Assembly: GCA_022828595.1 (NCBI GenBank)
Contig: JAKGHH010000008.1
Coordinates: 23,862,378 to 23,926,377, forward strand
Length of the DNA stretch: 64,000 nt
Reading direction: 5' to 3'
Source: Nelumbo lutea
Lineage: Eukaryota > Streptophyta > Magnoliopsida > Proteales > Nelumbonaceae
Each line of letters begins with the position of its first letter. The stretch's first letter is position 1. Positions 32,352 to 44,051 of this stretch are shown here, piece by piece. Below the pieces are notes generated by a model. That model was not told the origin of the DNA and ran no database searches. It worked only from the letters and a program-made list of their open reading frames with translations. The translations under genes were made by a program, and so were the position numbers.

Positions 32352-34426
32352 TTTTTAGTGAATGGCTGCAAGTTCCCAATAGCTGAAGCTGACATTGGGT
32401 TGATCACTCTACCTCAATATTTTATCATTCAAATCAATATAACAATATGCACTCCGTTCAGTTATTTCAGCAGCGTCTCCAACAAGACAGAATTCTTCTC
32501 TATTTTGTTTGTTGCTAATCGTGCCAATTGATTATTTTTTACTCCACTTCAATAAATGCAAATCATGAAAGGCTTCTCCTCCTAGGGTTGTCAGTCTTGG
32601 CATGCGCAGATGTTTCATTGAACCCATTATTCTTCATCAAGTACTCAACTTGGCACATTCAAAAAAAAGGAGCAACCATGTGACAGGGGGCAGAATCAGC
32701 AGCAATGGTGGTCCTTAGATTCCATTCACAAGGCCAATTGACCAACTCATAGACCAGGACCTTTCTATCGGTGGGTCTCCTCTTAGATTGAGTCTAGCCT
32801 AAGTTTACAATGATAAGAGATGGAGGTCCTTAGCTTAGAAATTGGACTGATTAGACAATTGGATGTGTTTGATCACTTGTTATCACTTCGGCTATGAAGA
32901 TTCAGAGAGCTGACCCCCACAAATAAGCTGATCCATATTGATGATTTAGTGGGTTCTTTTAACCTAACAATGAGTTGGGATTGGGACCCATAATACAATT
33001 TGATTTCTTGAGTAATGACTAAAGAAAACAACTTGATTCATTAAAGACTTTAAGATATGTTTGGTTTGATAAAAAAACACAAAAGAGAAACAGAAAATTG
33101 GAGGAAATTTTACCAAGTTTTGTAAAATTCCATAAGAACTTTTCCTCAATTTTTTGTTTTTCTTTTATATTTTATCATACCAAACACGGACCCACCCTCA
33201 AGAGAAAAAAAAATGGTCATGAAATTTGAATGAAGTCATCAAAGATTCAAAATACAACAACCCACTTGTTTAAATGAATAAATTACTCATGGGTTCCTCT
33301 CAAGCCACCAAACAAATCTTATTGCACTCCTTATTGCAGTGAACCTCTAGAGCTGTGGAATTTTAATTTTATTTTTTAACTTTATAGATTCTATCTTCTT
33401 GCCATGGATTAAGGTATATCCTTAGAATATACAAATATTCATTAAATATAAATAAAAGGGGAAATTAAGTTAATTATTCATAACTTGAAATTTGAACTAA
33501 CAAAAGAAGTTAAAAAAGGATATTTTATTTGTTAATAAATATGTATGGTTAATGTTAGTTGTAAGTGTATTTGACTTTCTATGCAGTTTCAATCCTGCTT
33601 TCCCTATAAAGTTCTTGACATTTCTGTTCATTTTTTGGGGTTGGAACGAAACACAACCCATTGCCCATTGGGAGGAAAAGCTGGCCTGAATCATAATCCT
33701 ACCTACGGCTCTGATAAATTCACCAGCCTAATAGATCGCATTCAATCCTTCCCTTTATGAAAACCAACCTCTGACCACATTGATTGAACTTGTCTACTTT
33801 TCTTCACTTCACTCCCTCTTCCTTTCTCTGTAATTACAATTTTTAATTTAAAAATGTAAGAAAGTCGAAGTTTCTCATGTTCCAAATAGAGACAAAAGAG
33901 CTTCATCAGTGTTGAGTATTTGCATACTTGGGTTGTCTTTTTTTGTCTTTCATGGAGTTGCAAAGCCAGACAATGTTAGGTCACGTTCTCTTCTAAATAG
34001 TAATACTCTCAATTCCCAAACGAAAGAAAAGAAGACGATTTGGTGTTCACATAGTCCTCAAAAGGCCATCTTTTTTGTTCCTGAGTAAGTGGTCTTTATA
34101 TACAGTTTCTTAAAATCAGGATTGGGTTTTTCTTGATGTAACATGGCCCTGAAGCTGCAGAAAAGTGGTGGCTCTGAAATTCTGAGATGAGTTTGAACCC
34201 AGAAAGCATTCTTGTTTGAAGGCCTAAAACTACTCTTCACTATGTGTTAGTGGTTTTGCCTCTTCGTGCAGTTGCAGAAGGCAGAAGACGGAGTTCTTAG
34301 TGACCCCAAAACCGTTTATGTCAAAGAGATTGTTTTGACCTCTGAGGGAGGTAACTGGAGCCTGAAGAACTTTCAATTCTTTTGTTTTTTTTCCCTTCTG
34401 TTGTTCTTTTCAGGGCTTTCACAAAA
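32352..34426. other. Upstream region of the LRR kinase, with one foldback repeat
   Basis: About 2 kb without coding features. A short inverted repeat lies at 33055-33187 (listed separately). Pyrimidine-rich sequence at 34379-34411 precedes the start codon and ends CTTTTCAG, so a small 5' untranslated intron (GTAACT near 34350 to 34413) is possible but unproved. No clear TATA box was identified. Confidence 0.4.
33055..33187. mobile_element. Small foldback MITE, GTTTGGTTTGATAAAA ends
   Basis: 133 bp. The left arm GTTTGGTTTGATAAAAAAAC pairs with the complement of the right arm TTTTATCATACCAAAC, and inner AAAATTGGAGGAAA pairs with TTTTCCTCAATTTT. The hairpin nearly spans the element. No exact target duplication was seen. 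Confidence 0.6.
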
Positions 34427-36925
34427 ATGGGCTCTGGGTTATTTGTTTCCTTTCTGGTTCTCACACTCTTTTTTAAACCTTCAGTTTCTCAAAATTCTAA
34501 TACAGATAGGTTCCTTGTCTCTGATTTCTTCAACAAAATGAGTGTAAACTCTTCATCCATTTTCAACTTATCCGCTCCAGTTTGTTCATGGAAACGTGTC
34601 TTATGTGACAAAGAAGAGAATGTTATTGGATTGTTGGCTTCTGGATTAGGTCTCACTGGTTTCATCCCTGAAACCACCATTGGAAAACTCAACAAGCTTC
34701 AAACTTTGGATCTGAGCAAGAACAATATCACAGGTTTGTCGTCTGATTTCGGGAATTTGGGGAATAGTCTCAGGGTCCTTAACCTCTCGTATAATCAGTT
34801 TTCTGGGATTATTCCTAGTAACATCGGCAACTTCGGTGTACTGGAAAGTCTCGACCTTTCTGTCAACAACTTCTCCGGTGAGATTCCTTCAGCAATTCTT
34901 AATTGTAGATCTCTAGTCTCCATCGACCTTTCATACAATCAACTCAACGGAACTGTTCCAAATGGTTTCGGTACCGCATTTCCCAAGCTCCGAAGCTTGA
35001 ACCTTTCTGAAAATGAGATTCGTGGAAGGACCTCTGATTTTCTTGGGCTGCAGTCGATCACTCATCTTAATATTTCTGGGAACTTATTCCAGGGTTCCGT
35101 GGTGGCTGTTTTTCAGGAGCCACTGGAAGTTATCGACCTCAGTCGCAACCAGTTTCAAGGTCACATATCCCAGGTACATTTGAATTCTAGCTTCAATTGG
35201 TCTCGTTTGGTTTACCTTGATCTTTCTGCAAATGAATTCAGCGGAGTGTTCTTCCATAATTTGAACCAAGCCCAGAATCTCAAACACCTTAATCTCGCCG
35301 GAAATAGATTTTCTGAGCAGGAATTCCCCCAACTCGAAAAGCTCTCAGCTCTAGAATACCTCAACCTGTCCCAAACTCATCTCGGAGGAAGAATTCCAAA
35401 TGCAATCTCGCGATTGGGTAGCTTAACAGTGCTAGACCTTTCCAAGAACCATCTCACTGGCCGAATTCCATTTCTGCGTACTAACAATTTCCAAGTTATA
35501 GACGTTTCACAGAACAATCTGACCGGGGAGATCCCATTATCTGTGATTGAAAAACTACACCAGATGAAGAACTTCAACTTCTCTTATAACAACTTAACCC
35601 TCTGTGCTTCAAGATTTCCCCCTGAAACCTTACGAACTGCGTTCATTGGATCACTGAACAGCTGCCCAATAGCTGCAAACCCAGATCTTTTCAGAAGAAA
35701 AACCTCTACGCACAAGGGATTCAAACTTATTTTAGCCATAACTATCGCAGTTGTCTGCCTTCTCGTAGGCTTGCTCTGTCTTGCCTTTGGATGCAGAAGG
35801 AAAACCAGGAGGTGGGCATCTAAGCAACTCTCGTTCAAAGAAGAACCCAACATCTTAGGCCCCTTTTCTTTCCAGACAGATTCAACCACTTGGGTTGCTG
35901 ATGTTAAGCTTGCGACCGCAGTCCCTGTTGTAATTTTTGAGAAGCCATTGCTGAGTTTCACTTTTGCCGACCTCTTGTCTGCAACTTCACATTTTGATCG
36001 TGGAACTCTTCTGGCTGAAGGGAGATTTGGCCCAGTTTATAGAGCATTGCTGCCTGGGGGAATTCATGTAGCTGTGAAAGTTTTGGTGCATGGGTCGACT
36101 ATGAATGACCAGGACGCTGCAAAGGAGCTCGAATATCTTGGCCGGATCAAACACCCTAATCTCGTTCCGTTGACAGGTTATTGTTTAGCTGGAGATCAGA
36201 GGATTGCGATCTATGATTACATGGAGAATGGGAATTTGCAGAATTTGCTTCATGATCTACCTCTTGGAGTTCAGACAACAGAAGATTGGAGCACGGATAT
36301 GTGGGAAGAAGATAACAGTAATGGGATTCAGAATGTTGGCTCTGAAGGGCTATTAACAACATGGCGATTTAGACACAAAATTGCACTTGGCACAGCTCGA
36401 GCACTAGCCTTCCTTCACCATGGTTACTCTTCTCCAATAATTCACAGAGATGTTAAAGCTAGCAGTGTTTATCTTGATTCAAATTTGGAGCCAAGGCTAT
36501 CTGACTTTGGACTGGCTAGGATTTTTGGAAATAGTTTGGAGGAAGAAATTTCACGTGGGTCTCCAGGTTATGTGCCTCCAGAATTCTCTCAACCAGAAGC
36601 CGGTTCCCCAACACCAACTCTGAAGTCAGATGTTTATGGGTTTGGAGTTGTTCTCTTCGAGCTGTTTACAGGGAAGAAACCTATTGGAGATGATTATCCA
36701 GAGGAGAAAGAATCAAATTTGGTGAGTTGGGTTAGAGGACTCGTCAGAAAAAATCAGGGTTCAAGAGCAATTGATCCAAAAATTTGTGGGACAGGGTCAG
36801 AGATGCAAATGGAGGAGGTCCTGAGAATTGGGTACTTGTGCACAGCTGATCTCCCATCAAAGAGACCAAGTATGCAGCAGATTGTTGGGCTCCTTAAAGA
36901 CATTGAACCTGTGATGCATCCTTAA
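34427..36925 (+). CDS. LRR receptor-like serine/threonine kinase (At2g24230-like)
   Basis: 832 residues, no intron, complete. The ATG at 34427 sits in a good plant context (AAAAATGGG) and directly starts a signal peptide (about 1-22). Next come an LRR N-terminal cap with paired Cys, about 12 leucine-rich repeats (about 75-410; e.g. [13 protein letters not shown]), many Asn-X-Ser/Thr glycosylation sites, one membrane segment (about 434-456, [17 protein letters not shown]) and a basic stop-transfer CRRKTRR. The kinase domain (about 525-830) has GRFGPVY (glycine loop), VAVK (ATP-binding Lys about 552), HRDVK (about 673), DFG (about 693) and SPGYVPPE in place of the usual APE. RD-type and complete motifs suggest an active kinase. 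An acidic insert (WEEDNSNG region) lies between the hinge and the HRD loop. It resembles Arabidopsis At2g24230-type kinases; ligand and process are unknown. Confidence 0.95.
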   Translation: MGSGLFVSFLVLTLFFKPSVSQNSNTDRFLVSDFFNKMSVNSSSIFNLSAPVCSWKRVLCDKEENVIGLLASGLGLTGFIPETTIGKLNKLQTLDLSKNNITGLSSDFGNLGNSLRVLNLSYNQFSGIIPSNIGNFGVLESLDLSVNNFSGEIPSAILNCRSLVSIDLSYNQLNGTVPNGFGTAFPKLRSLNLSENEIRGRTSDFLGLQSITHLNISGNLFQGSVVAVFQEPLEVIDLSRNQFQGHISQVHLNSSFNWSRLVYLDLSANEFSGVFFHNLNQAQNLKHLNLAGNRFSEQEFPQLEKLSALEYLNLSQTHLGGRIPNAISRLGSLTVLDLSKNHLTGRIPFLRTNNFQVIDVSQNNLTGEIPLSVIEKLHQMKNFNFSYNNLTLCASRFPPETLRTAFIGSLNSCPIAANPDLFRRKTSTHKGFKLILAITIAVVCLLVGLLCLAFGCRRKTRRWASKQLSFKEEPNILGPFSFQTDSTTWVADVKLATAVPVVIFEKPLLSFTFADLLSATSHFDRGTLLAEGRFGPVYRALLPGGIHVAVKVLVHGSTMNDQDAAKELEYLGRIKHPNLVPLTGYCLAGDQRIAIYDYMENGNLQNLLHDLPLGVQTTEDWSTDMWEEDNSNGIQNVGSEGLLTTWRFRHKIALGTARALAFLHHGYSSPIIHRDVKASSVYLDSNLEPRLSDFGLARIFGNSLEEEISRGSPGYVPPEFSQPEAGSPTPTLKSDVYGFGVVLFELFTGKKPIGDDYPEEKESNLVSWVRGLVRKNQGSRAIDPKICGTGSEMQMEEVLRIGYLCTADLPSKRPSMQQIVGLLKDIEPVMHP

Positions 36926-37566
36926 AGAAAGCAATAAAATGATTAAGAGAAAGAAGTTTGTTTTCTTAAGTTATTTGCCATTCACAATTTTCTTCTTTCT
37001 CTTTTTTTTGTTATGAGTTAAGTTGTGCTACCATGGGAGGAATTGTACAGTATTTTTGAGCTCCTGTTTTCAACTTGAATGGTTTCTTGTATTTTCTTTT
37101 CCCTTTTGATTTTTTTTTAATCTTATCATCTATAGCATGAAAGCTTAGAAGTCCAAAATACAAAAAATCGATCCTTGAGAATGCCATTCACTTATTCTTC
37201 CAAGCACATTCTTCATTTGTTTTTATTCTCTTCTTCTTCCTCATCAGAAAGAGAAACAGTTCTGATTCCTCAATTTCACTGGTAAAAATTTAGTAAGTAA
37301 AATTGCTGTGCTGGGAGTTGTTTTAGTTTAATGCTTCTTCCATTGGAGTTTGATCTTCAGCCGCCTTCACCCCTCTTTTTCATAGCAAATGAAATAATAC
37401 TCTTTATGACAGGCATGAAGGAGAGATACTTCAGGTTTCAAGTCACACAAGCAGCTGGATATCTCAAGTCTTAAGTTTATACAGTTGTTTCTCTGTTTGT
37501 GTTTTATATGGAAGGACTGTGTAGAAGTGGACATTGATGGTCCTGCTTATGTTGGTTGTGTTGGTG
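36926..37566 (+). other. 3' region of the LRR kinase and spacer
   Basis: AATAAA occurs at about 36932, only a few bases after the stop, so it is probably not the working polyadenylation signal. T-rich sequence follows (36955-37120). No further gene is seen before the hAT-type element at 37575. Confidence 0.4.
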
Positions 37567-37574
37567 GTGGTGTT

Positions 37575-38476
37575 TAGGGGTGTCAATTGACCGGTTTTGG
37601 ATTGAATACAATCTGATCCAAACCTTATCAAATTGGATTTGGGCGGTCCATTATAATTATTGGATTGGGCCAATCCAAAATAAATCAGTCAATGTTCTTA
37701 TTGGTCTGAATTGGACCTAAACCAAATTTTAATAATCCGATCATGAGGCGAAACCCTTGTCCAATTTGAAACCAATCAAAACTGAAGGTGGAATAAAACC
37801 ACTTTTATGAAAGTACTTTTACAAAATCACTTTTATCAAAACACTTTTACAAAAGCACTTTTATAAAAGTACTTGTACACAAGCTTTTTTATGAAATCAC
37901 TTTTACAAAAAAACTTTTATGGAAGCACTTTTATAAAAGCACTTTTACGAAAGCACTTTTATGGAAGTACTTTTATAAAACACTTTTGTGGAAGTACTTT
38001 TATATAAGCACTTTTACAAAAGTACTTTTATGAAAGAAATTTTACGAAAGCACTTTTACAATAGCAATTTTACGAAAGTACTATAAAAGCACTTCTACAA
38101 AGTACTTTTATAAAATTACTTTTACGAAAGCACTTCTACGAAAGTGTTTTTTTTTTAAATACTTTTACAAAAGTACTTTTATAAAAATACTTCTATGGAA
38201 GCATTTTGTACTTTTACGAAAGCACTTTTATGAAAGTACTTTTTCAATGCCAAAATGGTATATTTTTGTAATTTTCAGATTTTCTTCATTTTAATATATT
38301 GTGTTTTTTATATAATTTTTGATATTTTCATTTGGTTTGGATTGGATCCAATCCGGTCCATTTACATTTTAATGGATTGGATTGGGTTTGGACTGGATTG
38401 GGTCCAGTCCATTTGTAACTGGACTCACATTGGACTGAATCGGGTTGGACCAAATCCAGTCCAATTGACACCTCTA
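37575..38476. mobile_element. hAT-type element containing a palindromic minisatellite
   Basis: 902 bp. The ends are TAGGGGTGTCAATTG and its complement CAATTGACACCTCTA (one mismatch). Flanks GTGGTGTT (37567-37574) and GTGGTATT (38477-38484) match at 7 of 8 positions, as expected for hAT. Subterminal regions repeat TTGGATTGG / CCAATCC motifs. The middle is a long 14-bp tandem array (37795-38245). No transposase frame is present. Confidence 0.85.
37795..38245. repeat. Minisatellite of about 30 copies of a 14-bp palindromic unit
   Basis: Consensus ACTTTTAYRAAAGY, most often ACTTTTATAAAAGT or ACTTTTACGAAAGC. The first form is its own reverse complement. Units are separated without spacer, with some one-base slips and a few missing units (for example near 38080 and 38140). 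This is not a CRISPR: there are no unique spacers and the host is a plant. Confidence 0.9.
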
Positions 38477-38540
38477 GTGGTATTGGTTAGTTGTTTATTA
38501 TAATCCTGCTGAAGCAAGGACCACCAAGCTCAACCACATT

Positions 38541-39028
38541 CATATTGGGGCTGATTACTTGTATGAAAATTCATGTTACAGAGCAAATTCTCCAAATTGC
38601 TTCACAAGATTAGATGCATATAGGTAGTGCTATGAGTTGCCAAAATGGCAATAAGTCATTTTTATATTCAGTCGGGTCTTAGAATTTCAACCAGAACCAA
38701 AAGATTAATCCAGCTCTAGCTTCTAGCCGGTGGAAAAAAAAGGGAGTAGGCCACTTCATTGACAATAACATTTAGATTAAAATGCATATTGGGGTTGATT
38801 ACATGTATGAAAATTCATATTACAGATCATGCTTTCCATGTTGCTTCATTAGATTGGATGCATTCATTTAAGTGGTCCTATGAACTTCCAAAGGTGGCAA
38901 TAATTCATTTTTATATCGGATCAGGTCTTAAAATTTCAACCAAAACCAAAAGGTTAATCCAGATCTAGCTTCAATCCGGTGGAAGAAAAGGGAGTAGGCC
39001 ACTTCATTGACAATTACATTTAAAAGAT
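38541..39028. repeat. Diverged tandem duplication, unit about 240 bp
   Basis: Two copies, about 38541-38780 and 38786-39028. Shared anchors include TATTGGGG(C/T)TGATTAC, TGTATGAAAATTCATRTTAC, AATTTCAACCARAACCAAAA and GGGAGTAGGCCACTTCATTG. They differ by many substitutions, so the duplication is old. It is non-coding. Confidence 0.8.
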
Positions 39029-41173
39029 AAATGCAGTCAAGTTCTATAAACAATTGAAGATTAAAAAATTTGAACAAATTATCATGTATTGCAGAGTTGG
39101 TTTAGAGAGGGTCATGATTGTCAACAACCATTCACCTCATTTTAAAGTTTAAAACCAGAATTTAAGGATTGTGGTTTGTGCTGCCTAATCATGAATACCA
39201 GGATCACTTAGTCAAATTAATGCAAAGATCATTGTTATATTTCTACAAAGCCAGTAAGATCTACCCATGTTACTGAAAATCAATGGTCAAAAGTTGGACA
39301 TGGGCCCTAAAACAATCTCTGCAGTCTGCCCACTTTATTACCAGGTTTGGTTTGCTATACCAACCCAGTTTAAGTTCAGGTCTGGTTCAGTCTGGAAACA
39401 TGCCATGAACCTGCCAAGCCCTTTTCATTACAGGAGGACCCAATGACCCATATAACTTGCACGACACTAGGTTGGCCATGTTGGTTAGGACTTGGAGTAT
39501 TTTAAATCACAAATTTAGATATAGCTGGCATATCTCTGCCTTTGATAAATTAAACCAAAAAGCCAGAGCCATTAGATTTTTTTTATTGCAATTTTGAGGT
39601 TATTTGAGATATGCTTATCCTCCAAAAGGAATAATTTCTAGTTTTTGATTTTTGGGGTGGTCAGGTGGATAAACGTTTTCATTTCTATAGCACACTCGTC
39701 CATCCTCAGAGCTCATTCATCACAGAGTGACCTGCCAATCAAAATCTGGAAGAGTTGGTTGAAACTGTGGCTCCACAAGTCTTGGTGTGATATCTATAAT
39801 CAATAATATACCAATTAACTTAGGGACTGGACATGTGAATTAACCTGCAGAGCTTTCCTTCCTTTCTTCCCCACTTTTCTTCTGGCAGGAATTCTCAGTA
39901 TATTTATGAGTACTGAGATGCTAACTTGTCAACAAAGACGGATGAAATATAAAACAAAATAGGAAGAGTAAGGTAATAAAATATATGTCCTTATTCAAAG
40001 ATATGTGGTCTTTTTCCTTCCTGGTTCTGCTTGTCTACTTGCAAATCAGAAATGTAAAATTTAAGTGTTTGGTGGAAAAGTCAAAATCTGAAGTTTTCAT
40101 CCCTCAATGAATTTATTCTTTTATTACTTCTCATACAGGGGTTGTGATCTATCGAGTTCTTCTCAGGCTCTTCTGATCACACTAGAGTTGGTATCCACAT
40201 TTTTCATGATCATACATACGTGGACAATGGCTTCCAATTTAAGTATAGATAGTTCAAATCCATTCTCTAGAGCTTATTGAGATACGAATCAATTTTGAAA
40301 AGAAATTGAAAAGAAAATTCTTGTTGTTCATACAATCTTGTTTTTCTTTTTACAATTTTGACACGTGGCATGCAGCCAAGGCAACCCATGTTGGGCTTGT
40401 ATCATCACCATCTTTCCATGTGCAAGTCTTATCCATAGCCATGTTCAGCGTGGTAGAAATGGCCATTTTCCCATCTAAAGAAAAAAAAAATCAATAGCTT
40501 GGTAGGAAATTGCAGGTGGATTGTGAAGTGTGGCTACTGGGTAGTGGGAAAATGAGGACAAGGACAATTTGAATGTAATAAACCCACAAGACCTTTTTTT
40601 TTTTTAAGCAACCCGCAAGACCTTTTGTCAAATGGAAGATCTACATCTCTTAAGATAGTCCTTTATAGGAGACAAAACAAAACCCCTGTTACCACATTTC
40701 AAAGCCTATACCTATTGCCAATTTATAATCCAAACTAGTATTTATAGATTATAGACCTAGATGATTCCTCCTAAATTTTCATTTTTACCACCTTCTCAGA
40801 TTCTACCCTAGATGACATGTTATCAAAGGAAGTGCAGATACATTCAAACCCCCAAAGCATTTTGAATTATTTGTATACACCGGTTGTTTCTTCACCTAGT
40901 AAAATGAGTTTTCACTTCACAAGGAAGGGGGATAAGGGTTTCTCTCCAAACCATACATGTGGATTGGAAAGTTTTTGCTGTCCAAACGGTACAAGTGACT
41001 AAGTGAGATTCACAGTTATTATAGAAACAAGGTGAGTTGCATTGGTTCGGCTTTTCATGGGAGGTATCTGATGTTTGTCACATGCTAGACACTGCAGGTG
41101 CCATTTGGCAGTTTTCAAGTCTAAATATAATGCTGGTTATTACGAGCTCATCAGTAGGGTTCTCTATAATTTA
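39029..41173. other. Gene-free AT-rich spacer
   Basis: About 2.1 kb with only short, domainless open frames (for example 40306-40497, 40817-41002). No transposon ends or tandem repeats were recognised apart from short A and T runs (40480-40490, 40596-40605). Confidence 0.4.
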
Positions 41174-42041
41174 GGCTGCGTTTGGTTGTGTAAATGCGTG
41201 GGAGTGCAAATAGGCCAAGTTACTTTTTCTTTGACCTTGTTTGTTTGTAAAAGGTGAGGAAGTAAAATGGTGTGGTCCCATCTTTTATGCAAGAGAATGG
41301 AAGTATTAGGAGGGTTATTTATTATTTGTTTGGAAGTGAGACTGGGAGCAAGATGATATGATTCCCATTTTAAATGAAATAAAAGAGAATTGAAATAGGA
41401 GGAAAGGTAGTGCAAATTTTGCATCTCAAAATTTACACTGTTCGTGAGTGCAGATGAAACAAAAAAAAAAAAAAAAAGGAGTATAAATTTTATGTTAGAT
41501 AGGAATGTAAATCATAGGATTTTTTTTTTTTGGTACAAACAAGGGAAAAGAGGAGTAGAAACTCTTCAGGGTAGTGTATCCCCACTCCACAGAGATCCTC
41601 AACTCTGATCCTTTCCAAGTTCCAACTCATCGAAGAAAATTAAGAGCTGTTATCTCTGATAAGCCCATAATTAGCAAGAAGGCCAGCAAGTTGATTTACC
41701 TCTTTATAGACATGGTGGAAAATAAGCTTCCTTGTATTAACTTGTGAATATCCTCCTCTATCACATTACTTGAAGAGCAGGGAGGGAGGGATGACCCTTC
41801 TTGTAATGCATTCTATGATGAGTTTTGAATCCCCTTCAATTACGTCTTTGCGAATCTCTAGCACATTTGATCTCTTCCAAAACTGCCCAAGCTTCCACAA
41901 CGGTGATGGAGTTTTCACCAATATTTTTAAAATTGTTGTTGATGATGTTTCCCTGTTAATTGCGAGCAACCCAACCTGCAGCTGCATCTCCAGATACAAA
42001 TTTTTATCTAATTTTGTTTTGTACTAAAACCAAACGCAGCC
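41174..42041. mobile_element. PIF/Tourist-like TIR element holding a LINE fragment
   Basis: Ends GGCTGCGTTTGGTT and the complement of AACCAAACGCAGCC face each other. The flanks are TTA (left) and TAA (right), which resembles a TWA duplication with one change. The terminal repeat is about 15 bp. The interior contains a minus-strand RNase H remnant of LINE type (41560-42000). Confidence 0.65.
41560..42000 (-). pseudogene. LINE-type RNase H fragment
   Basis: The minus frame 41999-41766 includes LEIRKDVIEGDSKLIIECI, the sequence around the second catalytic region of the RNase H found at the end of plant LINE polyproteins and in related host genes. Continuing through a stop, 41760-41600 gives NLLAGLLANYGLI, the usual end of that domain. 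The catalytic region is only partial and no reverse transcriptase is nearby. Confidence 0.7.
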
Positions 42042-42049
42042 TAAACAAA

Positions 42050-43873
42050 AAAAATTCCTCATCAATCTCTTTACGCTGTACTTATTGGCTCTTTTTCTCT
42101 GTTTATGGAATTTAATTACATTACCAGTAAAAGGGTTAATTTCCTGATCGAGTAAACTAGAGAACTTATCATTTTCACTGATAATCAGGTTGATCCGAAG
42201 ATTATTGGGGCTCTCCGTTTATTGACCAAATAATCCATATCAGCTCCTCCATTGGAGTTTTCCTCAAATTATAAAAAGTTACAATATTCACCCTTGTGTT
42301 AATGATGCTTGCACCCTTGAATTCAAGAAGTGAAAATAAACCCGTAAATATTGAATCCTGAGACCACTATACACTCAGGTTTTAAATCTTACATGTAGCG
42401 TGCAACATTTGCAGCCTATAATGTTTTTATATAGGCTCAGTATGCAATATTTGCCTACACAATCTACCTCATTTGGCAATGTCAACTAATGATGTAGCCA
42501 ATCTAAAAACTATGGAAATTCCACCTACCCTATACCCAGCTTGTGTTCATGTTTTACCCCAACTGCCCCATGAACTGATAAAAGGGCTTACGTTTTCTTT
42601 GTTTTACAAGCTGAAATTTGCCTCAGCAATGGAGGCTGCCAAGAGAAACTCATTTTTCCCTTTTGATTTCAAACCCATTTATCCCTTGTGGTTGTTTTAT
42701 AAACAAGGTCTAATACTTAATACATCTTAGTTCTAAAATAAGGGTTCAGTACCAAATCTCCTTACGTTTTCCAATCTATTTGTGTCATAAGGACTATTGT
42801 GGCCAGCAAAATTGTTCATCATCTGAGAATCCTTTGGATCAATCATAATCCTATAGTCCATATCAGCCCTAAAACTCATTGGGTTCGACCCAACCTGAGG
42901 TCAAAAGCCAAGTTTACCAATTCAACTGAAGTTGGGCTTGGACAGGTTCGAAAGTCTCTTTCAAGTTTACTCTCAAAGGAGGGGCAACTATAAAAAATGG
43001 AGTTCGGATCTCTTACCCGCGATTGCCCATAAGACACTACAGCCGTACGACATTGAGAACATCTCCTCATGAATGATGGCATTCATGGGGACAAGAGCCT
43101 GATGGCCCAACAGCTGAAAGAGAAATCACACACAAGAGAAGCACAACCAATCTCCTGCCAAACCACACCCATAGACCGTGGAAAACCACACTTAATTGAC
43201 TCTAAGGAAGGGCCAGCCAGATACTTCATCTTGAGGAATTTTTCTGGGGCTCCAGTGAGAAATTCCTCCACAGTATAAAAAATAACCCTCTCCCCTACCA
43301 CATCCAAAACTGGCGAGGAAATCAACAATTTTGGCACCTTCATGGTAGAAGTGAAACGAACTTACTTGAAAGCGATTTGAGTAGATCCTCCACTAGTTGA
43401 GACCAGTGCCACAGATCCCATGAGTCCTTAACCCAAAACTTATGCTCATGGTCGGAATAGTTGAAACATTCTTGTAGAATGTTACCTTGTTTTAAGTTTC
43501 TATGCAAAAGATTTATGGATCATATTTAGTCTACTATTTCCTATGTAGTTACCACATATCATCATCAAGCCTTGTTCCAACTATAATGGGGGTATACAAA
43601 CTCATTGCGAGCTACAATAACCTTCTTTCGTACCTTCCTAGCTATTCAGTCACATTTGAGCAAGGATTAACTGAATGCGATGGATACTCAGCAGGTTATG
43701 GAATCAATGATAATGTTTTAAACCAGTAATAAAATATACAGGGAAGTATGGATAGGCCCAATGCAGGTTTCTGATTTCTATTACAGAGCTATAAATATTT
43801 AAAAGGTCAAAAACCTACATTCTATGCATTCATATCTGCTTGTGAATTGGTATCAATTCCGAGTTGGCACCTA
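42050..43873. other. Gene-free spacer
   Basis: About 1.8 kb. Short open frames on both strands (42473-42730 plus, 43083-43343 minus, 42876-43082 minus) show no convincing domain. No transposon ends were recognised. Confidence 0.4.
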
Positions 43874-43882
43874 CCCCAAATG

Positions 43883-44042
43883 GGAACGGGATTTGCTCCT
43901 CACATTTGGGCGCCTCACATGCACATCCACCGTGCATTGGGAACATCTCCCATGAATAATAACTTATAAGTATGGGAGATGTTCTCAATGAATGGTAGGA
44001 TGTGCTTGTGAGGCACCCTATATGAGGAGTAGATCCAGTTTC
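43883..44042. mobile_element. Foldback MITE, GGATCTGYTCC family, copy 3
   Basis: 160 bp, nearly all hairpin. The left arm (43883-43956) and right arm (43970-44042) are about 70-bp inverted copies, for example GGGAACATCTCCCAT against ATGGGAGATGTTCTC. Flanks CCCCAAATG (43874-43882) and CCCTAAATG (44043-44051) agree at 8 of 9 positions. A 9-bp duplication would suit a Mutator-like origin. Non-coding. Confidence 0.8.
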
Positions 44043-44051
44043 CCCTAAATG

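Noticed and set aside
34382..34426. Upstream extension of the LRR kinase frame
   Set aside because: The extension begins at a TTG and lies in a T-rich leader. The ATG at 34427 has a good context and directly starts a signal peptide.
37795..38245. Possible CRISPR-like array
   Set aside because: Units follow each other without unique spacers and the sequence is clearly plant nuclear DNA; it is a minisatellite.
42876..43082. Minus-strand frame with spaced Cys residues, loosely like a GRF zinc finger
   Set aside because: The Cys spacing and conserved residues of that domain are not really met, the frame is short, and no partner domain follows.
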